From positions 4,012,501 to 4,076,500 of the forward strand of contig NZ_AP021861.1 of assembly GCF_009177095.1 (NCBI RefSeq): 64,000 nt of DNA, in the 5' to 3' direction. The stretch is from Lacipirellula parvula. GTDB taxonomy: Bacteria; Planctomycetota; Planctomycetia; Pirellulales; Lacipirellulaceae. Positions 36,865 to 45,752 of this stretch are shown here, one piece after another. Each line of letters opens with the position of its first letter. Position 1 is the first letter of the stretch. The translations under genes and the position numbers were made by a program. The notes below the pieces were generated by a model. It had not been told where the DNA came from, made no database searches, and saw nothing but the letters and a program-made list of their open reading frames with translations.

Positions 36865-37560
36865 ATGCCGGCCGAATTGACGCCCGCCCCCGCCTGCCCG
36901 CCCTCGGACCCGCCCGGCATGGATGCCGCTTCCACCAAAGCGTTGGCCGCTTTTGGGTTTTTGACGGTGCTGGAAAGCCCCGATCATGGACTCTTTGGCG
37001 GGTACCTCGTGCTATCGCCCCAGGGGCGACCGCTCGAGTTCCGTTGCAGCACCCCGGTGACTGCAAGTCGTGCGCAAGAGATACTGTATGGGCCGACTTT
37101 GCGGCCGTACCTTTTCGCCGAGGTAATCGGCCGCGCTTTGATTGCTGGCGCCGAGCTGCACGCTACGGCGATCCTCACCGACCAGCGCGACATGCTGCCG
37201 CTGTCGCTGCTGCGTCCTGAAGAAATTTTGCTGGTGCGATCGTTGACCTCCGAGAGCGCGTTGCCGGAGATCGCGACGACGCTGTCGATCTCGGCTAAGT
37301 ATCCGCTTCCCGAGGATGGAGCCGTTTCCGTTTCGCCGAGCGCGTCGGGAGCGGCGGCGGGATTAATCATCAACGGTTGTGAGATCATTGCTTCCTCCAC
37401 ATCGTCGCGCACGGTAGACGAACTCGCGCGGATGTTGGAGCCGCTCGCCTGCAACGTGTTTCTCGCTGAACCGTTCCAGCGCATCCGCGCTGCATTGACG
37501 GAAGCGCAACTTGCCTCGCACGACGCCGCGGAGTATCCCCATGACCGCGCCGCTGCGTAA
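36865..37560 (+). CDS. hypothetical protein overlapping the SNF2 gene
   Basis: 231 residues; a start at 36919 (MDAASTKALAAFG) is an alternative since the first 18 residues are Pro/Ala-rich. Two alpha/beta units can be seen: FGFLTVLESPDHGLFGGYLV with CSTPVTASRAQEILYG, and RPYLFAEVIGRALIAGAEL with the acidic LTDQRDMLPLSLL. No recognised domain. It overlaps the next gene by 20 bases, so the two are probably translated together and may act together. Confidence 0.75.
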   Translation: MPAELTPAPACPPSDPPGMDAASTKALAAFGFLTVLESPDHGLFGGYLVLSPQGRPLEFRCSTPVTASRAQEILYGPTLRPYLFAEVIGRALIAGAELHATAILTDQRDMLPLSLLRPEEILLVRSLTSESALPEIATTLSISAKYPLPEDGAVSVSPSASGAAAGLIINGCEIIASSTSSRTVDELARMLEPLACNVFLAEPFQRIRAALTEAQLASHDAAEYPHDRAAA

Positions 37561-39286
37561 CGTCGCCATCGAGGTCTTGCGATTCCCGCTCGACGCGATC
37601 GAGATTCCCGCGACGGCCGGCATCGAGTGCGAGCCGGCCGACGCCGATGCGTTTGCGTTGCCGCTGGCGCCGTTGAAGGTCCGCACCTTTGGCCGCGTGC
37701 TGCCGGAAGGGAGTGACGTGCGCCGGCACGGCGGAATCTTTGGCGCCGCGCGGCCGATGGCATCTGCAGCTGCAGCGACGCGATCGCCGATTGTTGGCAG
37801 CGTAGCGCCGCGACTGCCGCAACCGACTGCGACGCGAATTCGCCCGCCGCGCGACGTGGTGAAACTCGAAGACCGCCTCGCGTACCTGCTGCAACCGCCG
37901 CTGGAGAATTTGCTCGCGTCGGAAGCGCTCGACTTCCCATTCAAGCCGTTCCCCTATCAGCTCGACGGCATCGCCTACCTCTACCCGCGGCACGAAGCGG
38001 TCCTCGCGGACGAGATGGGGCTCGGCAAGACGATGCAAACCGTGGTCACGCTGCGGCTGCTAGCTCATCAGGGTCTCGTACGCCGCGCACTGCTTGTCTG
38101 CCCGAAGCCGCTGGTGACGAACTGGCGGCGGGAGTTCACGCAATGGGCGCCCGAACTGCCGGTCACGATTGTCGAGGGTTCGCAAACGCAGCGGCAGTGG
38201 ATTTGGAATCGGGCGGAGCAGGGGGTGCTGATCGCGAACTACGAAGTCGTCGTGCGTGATCGCGAACTGGCGCTCAACGTACCGACGCCGTTTGACCTCA
38301 TGATTGTCGACGAAGCTCAGCGGATTAAGAACCGCGCCGGCGCCACACACGAGTCGGTCTGTGCGATCCCACGCTCGCGGAGTTGGGCGCTTACCGGCAC
38401 GCCGATCGAAAACAGCGCCGACGATCTGGTCGGCATCTTCGAGTTCGTTTCGCCCGGCCGGTTGCGGCCGCAAATGAAGACGGGGCAGATTCGCTCCGCC
38501 GTTGGCGATCATGTGCTGCGCCGCACCAAAGATAACGTCCTCACGCAGTTGCCGCCGAAGCTGATCCGCGACGCCGACGTGCAACTCACGCCGGAACAGT
38601 GGTCGACCTATCAACGCGCTGAGGCGGATGGCGTGGTGAGGCTCAACGACATCGGCGCCGAGCTGACGATTCAGCATGTGTTCGAGCTCGTGCTGCGACT
38701 GAAGCAGATCTGCAACTTCGACCCGGCGACCGGTTCGAGCGCGAAGCTCGATCGACTCGAGGCCGATCTCGAAGAATGCACCGCTAGCGGGCGGAAGGCG
38801 ATCGTCTTCAGCCAGTGGGTCAATTCGATCGACAAGCTGCGCGAGCCGCTCAGCCGGTTTGGTCCGCTCGAATATCATGGTCGCATCCCCTCCCATCGCC
38901 GCGACGGCGTCATCGAACAGTTCCGCAACGATCCGCGTAGCAACGTCCTGCTGATGAGCTACGGCGCTGGCAGCGTCGGGCTCAACCTGCAGTTCGCGAG
39001 CTACGTGTTTCTATTCGACCGCTGGTGGAATCCGGCGGTCGAAGATCAGGCGATCAACCGCGCCCACCGCATCGGCGCCGCTGGTCCGGTGACCGTGACG
39101 CGATTCCTGGCGAGCGGCACGATCGAGGAACGGATCGACCGGGTGCTGGCCGAGAAACGCGATCTTTTCAATGCCGTGTTCGATGAAGAACACGCGACGC
39201 GCAAGCTACGGCTGTCGCGCGACGAAATCTTTGGACTGTTTAATTTGCGGTTTCCGGAGCCGAAGGCTGAATCTGCTGCGGCTTAG
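37541..39286 (+). CDS. SNF2-family ATPase (Swi2/Snf2 helicase-like)
   Basis: 581 residues from the ATG at 37541. After an N-terminal part of about 120 residues, the two RecA-like lobes follow: motif I DEMGLGKTMQT, Ia LLVCPKPLV, II VDEAQRIKN, III ALTGTPIEN, and in lobe 2 FSQWVNS, LMSYGAGSVGLNLQF and VI DQAINRAHRIG. It hydrolyses ATP to translocate on double-stranded DNA and move proteins. No helicase-associated nuclease or methylase lies nearby, so this is not an obvious defence locus; the adjoining partner gene is unknown. Confidence 0.9.
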   Translation: MTAPLRNVAIEVLRFPLDAIEIPATAGIECEPADADAFALPLAPLKVRTFGRVLPEGSDVRRHGGIFGAARPMASAAAATRSPIVGSVAPRLPQPTATRIRPPRDVVKLEDRLAYLLQPPLENLLASEALDFPFKPFPYQLDGIAYLYPRHEAVLADEMGLGKTMQTVVTLRLLAHQGLVRRALLVCPKPLVTNWRREFTQWAPELPVTIVEGSQTQRQWIWNRAEQGVLIANYEVVVRDRELALNVPTPFDLMIVDEAQRIKNRAGATHESVCAIPRSRSWALTGTPIENSADDLVGIFEFVSPGRLRPQMKTGQIRSAVGDHVLRRTKDNVLTQLPPKLIRDADVQLTPEQWSTYQRAEADGVVRLNDIGAELTIQHVFELVLRLKQICNFDPATGSSAKLDRLEADLEECTASGRKAIVFSQWVNSIDKLREPLSRFGPLEYHGRIPSHRRDGVIEQFRNDPRSNVLLMSYGAGSVGLNLQFASYVFLFDRWWNPAVEDQAINRAHRIGAAGPVTVTRFLASGTIEERIDRVLAEKRDLFNAVFDEEHATRKLRLSRDEIFGLFNLRFPEPKAESAAA

Positions 39287-39392
39287 TTGCTGCTGTTTTC
39301 TCTTATCTGAAAAGAGAATTGAACCACGACGGCACTACGGGCACGACGATGAGGGTCGTACTGCAAAGTGAGTTGTCGCAGGTGTCGCATTT

Positions 39393-39408
39393 CGCGTTTT
39401 TGGCGACA
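39393..39408 (-). repeat. TGTCGCCAAAAACGCG dispersed repeat, copy 3
   Basis: Reverse-strand copy of the 16-mer also at 4980 and 5167. It too is followed (read leftward) by AAATGCGACA, which pairs with its TGTCGC start, and preceded by ACTTACGATTAG. Confidence 0.75.
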
Positions 39409-39594
39409 CTAATCGTAAGTTGTTGTTTGGCTGAGTCTTAACCAGCGACACTAGCGCAATGCAGTGTCGCCTAGCGGTGTGAATCGAACTCACATGCGTC
39501 GCTTCTTGCGACCGCGCCGTCCCAAATCGAGACCTGATACCCGTCTCGCGGCTCAGTTTGTCATTTCTGTCGCTTGTCATTTTTGTCGCGTCAA

Positions 39595-39610
39595 CGCGTT
39601 TTTGGCGACA
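39595..39610 (-). repeat. TGTCGCCAAAAACGCG dispersed repeat, copy 4
   Basis: Second reverse-strand copy, about 200 bases from copy 3. Read leftward it is preceded by ACTTGCGAATTC and followed by TTGACGCGACA, again able to fold back on its start. Confidence 0.75.
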
Positions 39611-39900
39611 GAATTCGCAAGTCTCTACGTCGTTGCGACTTGAGACGCGACGCAACTGACGCTTCTCATTTCACGACGACTGGCAGGTAGTCGAGAAGCG
39701 TCGACATGGTCAATCACTGCGTAACATTTATCGCTTGCAGCATGCTCGCGCCCTCGGGCGAGAGCATGCCGCCCGACGCAATGCAGAGCGGCCCATCGCC
39801 GCGATGGCGAGCGCTCGCCATTGCGTTTTCATAAATTCAGACTAGCAAATTGAGCGGCAGTTTTGGAGTAGGGATTTTCTGCCACCTGGCGACCTGTTGC

Positions 39901-39926
39901 AGCCCCGACCTAGCTAGGTCGGGGCT
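39901..39926. repeat. perfect palindrome with CCCCGACCTAG half-site
   Basis: The 26 bases are fully self-complementary around CTAG. A second copy with a 22-base perfect core is at 45693-45714. Either could be a strong hairpin or a dyad binding site; both lie between genes. Confidence 0.8.
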
Positions 39927-39980
39927 AGAGGGTGCTTGGGAATGCAGCGCGACGGATGGCTGTTGTCGCGAAGCGTCGAC

Positions 39981-40484
39981 TTACTCCTCTTCGCCGTCAC
40001 CGTCATTGAAAACGGCGACGTAAAGAAACGTTCCTTGAGTGATGTTCACTTCCAGCGAGTGATGAAGCCGCTTGCTGGACGTGGGAAACTCCGTCATCGT
40101 GTCCCCGCTGCGTTGGAATAAATGAGGAAGACCGACGCGCTTAAGTAAGGCTTCGTCTTTGAACCAGGCGTCGTAAGCCTTATCGCTATCCGCTTGCCAT
40201 GTCTCCCAATGAGGCGGGTAATGCTGCTTCGTCCAAACATCAAAAGCGGCGGGATCAACCCTCCCGGCCAACACACGCTTTCCAAACCTTAAGACATAAG
40301 TGCGGCAGGCGATCGGTCCGTTCGTCGGGAAGTCTGGAAAAGCGTTCTCCATGCCGCTGGAGTCGTCAGCGAATGACGTTAGCACTTCGTACTTGCCGAC
40401 TGCACCAGCCCATAGCAGCCACGCGAGCGCGACGAAGAGTACAGCGAAGAATAAGCACCCGATTTGGCAGCCATTCCGTTTGGG
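39981..40484 (-). CDS. single-pass membrane protein, function unknown
   Basis: 167 residues from the ATG at 40484 (MPKRNGCQIGCL); longer frames to 40565 add a Cys/His-containing stretch without a ribosome site. A basic tail is followed by one hydrophobic helix (about 8-27), then a mainly soluble domain with ACRTYVLRFGKRV and a Trp-rich middle. The C-terminus ends in DGDGEEE. Not recognised. It runs toward the repeat region and starts about 100 bases after the next small gene. Confidence 0.6.
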   Translation of the reverse strand, partial: PKRNGCQIGCLFFAVLFVALAWLLWAGAVGKYEVLTSFADDSSGMENAFPDFPTNGPIACRTYVLRFGKRVLAGRVDPAAFDVWTKQHYPPHWETWQADSDKAYDAWFKDEALLKRVGLPHLFQRSGDTMTEFPTSSKRLHHSLEVNITQGTFLYVAVFNDGDGEEE

Positions 40485-40589
40485 CATGCAGGCACTTCGA
40501 TGGGATTGCATTTTGGTCGTTGAGCAGGCGTGACTATACCAGACGGGGGCATCATTTTGGTCCAACTCAATTGAAACTCTGAGGAGAAC

Positions 40590-40817
40590 CTAACGCACTG
40601 CACGAGCTTCGTACTTGCCAGGATCTCTGGCAATTTGGTCGGCAAGCGTACCGACGAATTCTTCTCCTTCGTCGCGATACCCTGCAACTTCCGTCGCGTT
40701 AAGTCGTACTCGCATTTCGTACATCGCGATTCCACCGACCATCACGCTTAATACGTAGGCGCCGCCATCTTCAAATAAGATGTACATTCCGCCACAATTG
40801 CGTAAGACTTCTTTCAT
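40590..40817 (-). CDS. small hypothetical protein
   Basis: 75 residues: a short hydrophobic beta-like N-terminal half (YILFEDGGAYVLSVMVGGIA) and a charged C-terminal half (GYRDEGEEFVGTLADQIARD). The composition looks like a real small protein rather than noise. No ribosome site is obvious. Same strand as the membrane protein at 39981. Confidence 0.5.
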   Translation of the reverse strand: MKEVLRNCGGMYILFEDGGAYVLSVMVGGIAMYEMRVRLNATEVAGYRDEGEEFVGTLADQIARDPGKYEARAVR

Positions 40818-40936
40818 AGTCCGATTGCCACATGCTATTATGCCCCTCCGTCAGCGGAAATTTGGGATAGAGGCTTGAAGGGCCAATATAACGAATCGGT
40901 CCTTCGTTCAACGGCGGAGCCGCTGGCCTTTATTAA

Positions 40937-41464
40937 TCTTGCTACCACTCGCTCTTAAGGGTCGCCGCCTTCACTGAGAATCTCGAATCACCTCAATACG
41001 AAACGCTTGAGCAACGCATCGCCGCGGAACTGTGGCGGTGGCGAGCGCTGCCAGACGCCGAGCGGGCGATTGTTGGCTCTAACCAGTCGGCGCTGGCAGG
41101 CGCGATCGAGTTCTATCTTTGTCGACTGTTCGAGCTCAAGAACTCATCGGCCTCGTCGAGTTGGTGGTGCGATGGAGTCTTCGAACTCGATGTGAGCCAG
41201 CGGGCCGAGCGGCAGTTCCTTCTCTTCGGGGCGGCGTACTGGGCTGAGAAGGGCGCGGGGCCGTTCTATTTGGCGCCATTTGAGCTTGAGTTCGAATTCG
41301 CCGTAGACGAATCGCGAACCGCGACGCGGATCGTGGCGAGATTTGGGCGGTTGGACGAGCGTGATCGCATTGGGAAGACGCCGAGATCGGCGGGACCTGG
41401 GTCATTGGTCGCACGACGTCCGACTCGCGATAAAGATTGGGCGTTTGCAGTGGAGCTGTCGTAG
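40937..41464 (+). pseudogene. start-less coding remnant
   Basis: The frame is open from just after a TAA at 40934-40936 to the stop at 41464, 176 codons, and reads like a real protein, with Trp/Leu-rich helices and FYLAPFELEFEFAVDESRT. Yet no ATG, GTG or TTG occurs before the GTG at 41192, which would remove half of it. A half copy of the CCACCGGC-type repeat lies just upstream (about 40908-40932), which suggests that the 5' end was lost there. The family is not recognised. Confidence 0.45.
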
Positions 41465-41635
41465 CTCGGCAAACGGCAAGCGACGTGTCGTCGCTGGGCG
41501 AGAGCATACCGCCCTGGAGCGTCACTCGACTTTCGGCTCTCAAAACTTCTCCTGTGGCCAAATGCATCTGCTTCGGCCAGAATGCGGCCTTCTCCGCCGG
41601 AGGCGTTCGCTGCCGGCGTCTAAGGAGTCAATTCG

Positions 41636-43468
41636 ATGTCCAAATCTTCCGCATCGCCCAATGCGCCGGGGTTCGCCAAGACGTTCGTCTACCCGGCGCT
41701 GTTGATCTTCGCCGTGCCATTGGGTTCGCTGCTGTTCTTTCTGCACGTCCAAGCAAGCTTCGACGCTGACTTGCTCGCTTCGATCACGCAGCAGATTAAC
41801 CAAGACGCGGAGATGCCTGCGGCGGAGAAGGCCGAGGCGATTCAGTTCTTTACCGATCATCCGGCGTCGGAGTTGGTCGCGAGCGGGGACGCCGATCTGG
41901 GGCTCACCCCCGAGGCGACGGGCTACTACGCGATGTTCCGTTGGTTGATTCGGCTGTCGCTCTGGTCGTTGCTGGCGGGGTTGGCTGTGCTGGCGCTCGT
42001 GGGGGCTTGCATTCCGATTTCGATGCGATCGCATCACGCTCAGTATTTGTGTCTGTCGATCGGCTGGCATGTGTTGCGAATTTACGGCGCGCTGCAAACG
42101 ATCGTGATCGGCGTGTTGCTCGTGGCGCTGTCGTTTTGGGTGACGGCTTTTTGGTTCGAAATCTATTTCGTCAAGCTGATCTTTATCGCTGGCGCCATGG
42201 CGCTGCTGGGGATTGCCGCCGTATTGAAGGGCATCTTCAAGAGCACGCCGAACGAGAATCATATCGTCGGCGAACCTGCCGATCCCGTCGCCAACGCTGC
42301 GCTGTTCAACCGTTTGAAGGAGATTTGCGCGAAAGTGGGGACGACTCCTCCCGACAACGTCATCCTGGGCATCGACAACAATTTCTTCGTGACCGAGATG
42401 CCGGTGATTGTGAAGGGGAAGCAGTATACGGGTCGTACGTTGTTCGTCAGCCTGTCGCTGTTGAAGCAGTTGCATGAAGAGGAGGCCGACGCGATCTTGG
42501 CGCACGAAATGGCGCATTTCAGCGGCCAAGACACGCTCTACTCAAAGAAAATTTCTCCGCTGCTCACTCGCTATGGCCATTACCTGGGGGCGTTGCAGGA
42601 GGGAGGGGCGTCGCTGCCGGTGTTCTACTTTATGAACTTCTTTCGGGCGCTGTTTGAGTTGTCGCTCTCGAAGCTGCGGCGCGAGCGGGAGTTCCGCGCC
42701 GATCAAATTGCCAAGCAGACGACCTCGACGCCGGCGATGGCGGGAGCGCTGTCGCGGGTGATCGCCTACAGCGCCTACCGCGAGGAGGTCCAGCGGCAAC
42801 TATTCAGCGAAGAGGTGGCCCTGGAGCAGGCGAACGTTGCGGAGCGCGTTGAGCAAGGATTCCCGGAATATGCCGCGACGTTTTTCTCGCAACCCGACGT
42901 CGGCGAGTTGGAGTCGGCGCATCCGTTCGACTCGCACCCTCCGCTGGCGCATCGGCTGGAGGCGGTTGGCCTGCGCATTGAACTGCCGGAAATGCAGGCG
43001 CTGCTCGCCCAAACGGGCAACGGCCGGTGGTACGAGCGAATTGCCGACGCCGCCGGTTTGGAGCGGGCGCAGTGGGATGAGTTTGAAGCGGAGTTTCGCC
43101 AGTACCACGAGCAATCGCTGCCGTACCGGTATCTGCCCGCGACGGATCAGGAGCGGGAAGTGGTCGTGCGACATTTTCCCGGCGTCTCGTTCACCGGCAA
43201 AGAAGGGGAGCTGCGGATTGATTTCGAGAAGATGGCCTTCACCAAATGGGAGGAGCCGATTTACTTCCGCGAAATTTTGCAGCTGCAAATGACCGAGGGG
43301 GGCGAGTTGCAGATTAAGTTGCAGCGCGGCAGCGCGAAGCAGAAGGCTTCGATCAAGCTGCAGAAGTTTCCCAATCAGCAGGAAGTGCTCGACGCGCTGA
43401 ATAGGTTTTGGGGAAGATATCAAACCGCCGTCGCTTACCAAAGCGAGCGAGCGGAGAAGACCAGCTAG
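41636..43468 (+). CDS. M48-family membrane metallopeptidase
   Basis: 610 residues with four hydrophobic segments in the first 205 residues. The zinc motif HEMAH sits about residue 289, and a glutamate in REFRADQIA is the third ligand as in Ste24/HtpX-type M48 enzymes. The rest (about 450-610) is a soluble C-terminal domain. It probably cleaves membrane or membrane-associated proteins from the cytoplasmic side or within the membrane. The ATG at 41636 follows AAGGAG. Confidence 0.88.
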   Translation: MSKSSASPNAPGFAKTFVYPALLIFAVPLGSLLFFLHVQASFDADLLASITQQINQDAEMPAAEKAEAIQFFTDHPASELVASGDADLGLTPEATGYYAMFRWLIRLSLWSLLAGLAVLALVGACIPISMRSHHAQYLCLSIGWHVLRIYGALQTIVIGVLLVALSFWVTAFWFEIYFVKLIFIAGAMALLGIAAVLKGIFKSTPNENHIVGEPADPVANAALFNRLKEICAKVGTTPPDNVILGIDNNFFVTEMPVIVKGKQYTGRTLFVSLSLLKQLHEEEADAILAHEMAHFSGQDTLYSKKISPLLTRYGHYLGALQEGGASLPVFYFMNFFRALFELSLSKLRREREFRADQIAKQTTSTPAMAGALSRVIAYSAYREEVQRQLFSEEVALEQANVAERVEQGFPEYAATFFSQPDVGELESAHPFDSHPPLAHRLEAVGLRIELPEMQALLAQTGNGRWYERIADAAGLERAQWDEFEAEFRQYHEQSLPYRYLPATDQEREVVVRHFPGVSFTGKEGELRIDFEKMAFTKWEEPIYFREILQLQMTEGGELQIKLQRGSAKQKASIKLQKFPNQQEVLDALNRFWGRYQTAVAYQSERAEKTS

Positions 43469-43750
43469 AAGACGACGGCTGTTAGGTTCTCGCTGCAAGC
43501 GTGGCTGGGGTTGCTTCGCCCCAGAGAAGATACAGGCAGTCGCTCGCAAGCAGCGATCGTGACGGTTTCACCCGAGAGATGAAGCGAATCCCCTAAGACA
43601 CCGACGCCTTTTGCCTCGGTTTATCGCCAATTCTCGCATGCTGCGACGTTGGCGTGTAACTTATCTCGTGCGTACCGCCGACAGCGGACCTTTGCACGCC
43701 CGTCCGTCGCTATGGACCGTTGCACGCTGTGAATTTGGAGGACTACCGCC
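43469..43750. other. spacer, no gene seen
   Basis: The spacer between the M48 gene and the small membrane protein gene shows no strong structure. A GGAGG at about 43737 is the ribosome site of the next gene. Confidence 0.4.
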
Positions 43751-44239
43751 GTGGCAGACAGCGAACCTGAATCGGAATCGTCATCTGGCAAGCCGGTGGG
43801 AATCGGCGTCCTCGTGGTCATTTTGTTGATTGGCGCGAAGGCATTTTTTAGGGCGCAGCCGCACTTGGAGAAGGCGGAGCAGAAGCGCGCAGCTAGCCAA
43901 GCACGCGCCGATGCCGCCGCGGCGTTGACGAAGCCCGATCTCGACGCCTATCTGGAGCAGCAGGAAGACTACAACGCAGTCGCCGACTTGCAGCGGGAGT
44001 TTCAGCTAAGCGACGAGGAGTTTGAAGACGTTCTTCGCACCGCGTGGTCGTCGAATCATCCCGATGCCGCGATGAATCCCTGGCAGATCCGGATCGGCAA
44101 CATCAGCGATCCCTACTGGTGGCGGGCACAGCAGAAATGGGAGTTGGAGGAAATTCGCAACGCCTGCCAGCGACGCACCGCTGCGGTTGATTCAGCGGTT
44201 GATGCAACGGCAACGCCTGCGGCGCCGGAGCAGAACTGA
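43751..44239 (+). CDS. small single-pass membrane protein, function unknown
   Basis: 162 residues starting at the GTG at 43751, which follows an excellent TTTGGAGGACT ribosome site. One helix (about 17-33, VGIGVLVVILLIGAK), then a charged helical stretch with EKAEQKRAASQARADAAAAL, and a C-terminal part with PWQIRIGNISDPYWW. Not recognised. Its end is near the start of the second vWA gene; they might be co-transcribed. Confidence 0.72.
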   Translation: MADSEPESESSSGKPVGIGVLVVILLIGAKAFFRAQPHLEKAEQKRAASQARADAAAALTKPDLDAYLEQQEDYNAVADLQREFQLSDEEFEDVLRTAWSSNHPDAAMNPWQIRIGNISDPYWWRAQQKWELEEIRNACQRRTAAVDSAVDATATPAAPEQN

Positions 44240-44399
44240 ATGGCTGCTCGCGCGGGCACTTGCAAGCCGCCGCCTATTTCCTCCGTGCAACGCGCCACGA
44301 CTGTCGGTTCGCGCAGCTGGCTTGTCGATTTTTTCGCCGATCGCTTGCTTTTGGTTCTCACGACTCGCCAGAATGCATGACGGCAGCATGCGGCGCCGC

Positions 44400-45626
44400 A
44401 TGACGGAGTCGCATCGCTTGCCTCTCTCCCCGGAACAGAACTCAAGCCACCGCCGTCGCGTGATGCGAACCAACGCAGCCGCCGTCGACTCTGCGCGCCC
44501 CGAGCGAGCCTCGGTATTTGATTTGGAGCTGGTTCCGCCGTGGTTGGCGTCGCTCGTCATCCACATGTGTCTCACACTGGTGATGGGGCTGCTCGTGCAG
44601 CGGGCGGTCACCGAACCGGGGCTCGACATTACGCTGAGCAGCGGCGGCGATTTGGGGCTGTCAGAATTTGACGCGGGCGGCGGCGGGAGCGGCGATCCGT
44701 TGGGCGATTCAACCGGCTTGCCGGCGATCGACGATCCGCTGACGACGGCAAATGCGGCCGCAGCGGCTCCACTCGAAGGGATCATTGAAGAGAGCATCGA
44801 CGGCGTCGCGACTGGCGAGGCTACGGAGTATGCGTTCGCCGAGGAAGCGGCGGCGCTGTTCGCCGCGAGCACGACGACTGGCAGTTCGGCCCGCAGTGCG
44901 GGTGACGGCGGCGCCGGTTCCGGATCGGGCGGCGGCGACGGCGCTGGCGCGGGGACGGGCCGCGGCAATGGTCGCGGGCCGGGTCAGGCGATTACCAGCA
45001 TGTTCGGACTGGCGGGCGAAGGGGGCGACTTCGTCTATGTGTTCGATCGCTCGGACAGCATGAACTACGTCTACACGCTGGGAGCAGACGACGGGATCAC
45101 GATGACAGTGACGCCGCTTGAAGCGGCGAAGAAGGAACTGCAGCGAAGTCTCGGCGATTTGAAAGCAGACTGTCGATTTCAGGTCGTGTTTTACAACGAC
45201 GGCGCGGTGGCGTTCGATAACTCTTCGGAGTTGTTCGGGGCGACGCCCGCCAACATCGGCCGCGTGCGCGACTTCATTCGCAACATGACGGCCGATTCCG
45301 GGACGAATCATCTGTCGGGGCTGGAGCAGGCGATCAAAACTAGGCCGCAGGTGATTTTCGTGCTCACCGACGCCGAACAGAAGGACGATCCGCCGATGGA
45401 GGAGATTCGCCGACTTGCCGTCGAATGCAAACGGGCGAAGATTCAGATCAATATCGTCCATTTTTGCTCGCAGGCCCGCAGCGACAGCACGCTGCGGCAG
45501 TTGGCGCGGCTCACCAAGGGGCAGCATCGGTTCATCACGTTGCGCGAACTGGCGATTGCGAAGTTAAAAGCGAACTATGGGGGCGATCGACGACGGCTGC
45601 GGCAGGCAATCTCGGCGCTCGATTAG
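44400..45626 (+). CDS. membrane-anchored vWA-domain protein (paralogue of 672-1937)
   Basis: 408 residues from the ATG at 44400; starts at 44187 and 44463 are possible and none has a clear ribosome site. Same plan as the first copy: membrane helix (about 46-67, PPWLASLVIHM), acidic part, Gly-rich linker (about 165-197), vWA domain with MIDAS DRSDS (216-220) and FVLTDAE (320-326). Large stretches match the first copy almost word for word (TSMFGLAGEGG; RFVTLREL-like end). No exbBD genes lie next to it, so it may share the exbBD at 1942-3144 or work alone. Confidence 0.83.
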   Translation: MTESHRLPLSPEQNSSHRRRVMRTNAAAVDSARPERASVFDLELVPPWLASLVIHMCLTLVMGLLVQRAVTEPGLDITLSSGGDLGLSEFDAGGGGSGDPLGDSTGLPAIDDPLTTANAAAAAPLEGIIEESIDGVATGEATEYAFAEEAAALFAASTTTGSSARSAGDGGAGSGSGGGDGAGAGTGRGNGRGPGQAITSMFGLAGEGGDFVYVFDRSDSMNYVYTLGADDGITMTVTPLEAAKKELQRSLGDLKADCRFQVVFYNDGAVAFDNSSELFGATPANIGRVRDFIRNMTADSGTNHLSGLEQAIKTRPQVIFVLTDAEQKDDPPMEEIRRLAVECKRAKIQINIVHFCSQARSDSTLRQLARLTKGQHRFITLRELAIAKLKANYGGDRRRLRQAISALD

Positions 45627-45692
45627 CGAGCTAATTCCGCTTCACTGCGCGAGTGAGTTGCTTGGCGGCGGCAGCCTTGATTTTGGCGCTGG

Positions 45693-45714
45693 CCCCGACC
45701 TAGCTAGGTCGGGG
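45693..45714. repeat. palindrome, second copy of the CCCCGACCTAG dyad
   Basis: A 22-base perfect palindrome identical in its core to that at 39901-39926. It lies between the stop of the vWA gene and the leftward membrane protein gene, so a bidirectional terminator role is possible, though the U-run is short. Confidence 0.75.
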
Positions 45715-45752
45715 TTATTGCGGTGCGTGCACGCAAGCGTTTCGCGCGGCGA

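Larger units (their letters stand above)
39287..39980. other. repeat-rich intergenic region
   Basis: Holds two inverted copies of the TGTCGCCAAAAACGCG repeat, a tRNA-like fragment (39461-39560, see rejected list), a hairpin around 39657-39703 (GACGCTTCTC...GAGAAGCGTC), another near 39738-39770 (GCATGCTCG...CGAGAGCATGC) and the palindrome at 39901-39926. No frame here looks coding. Confidence 0.6.

Noticed and set aside
36865-39286. A defence island around the SNF2 ATPase
   Set aside because: No nuclease, methylase, phospholipase or other defence gene lies in reach; the neighbours are metabolic or unknown.
39461-39560. tRNA-like sequence with a T-arm-like GAGTTCGATTC and a long hairpin resembling a type II variable arm (read leftward)
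   Set aside because: The T-stem has a mismatch, no acceptor 5' strand pairs with the 3' side, and no anticodon loop with the conserved U33 was found. It is kept only as a possible relic.
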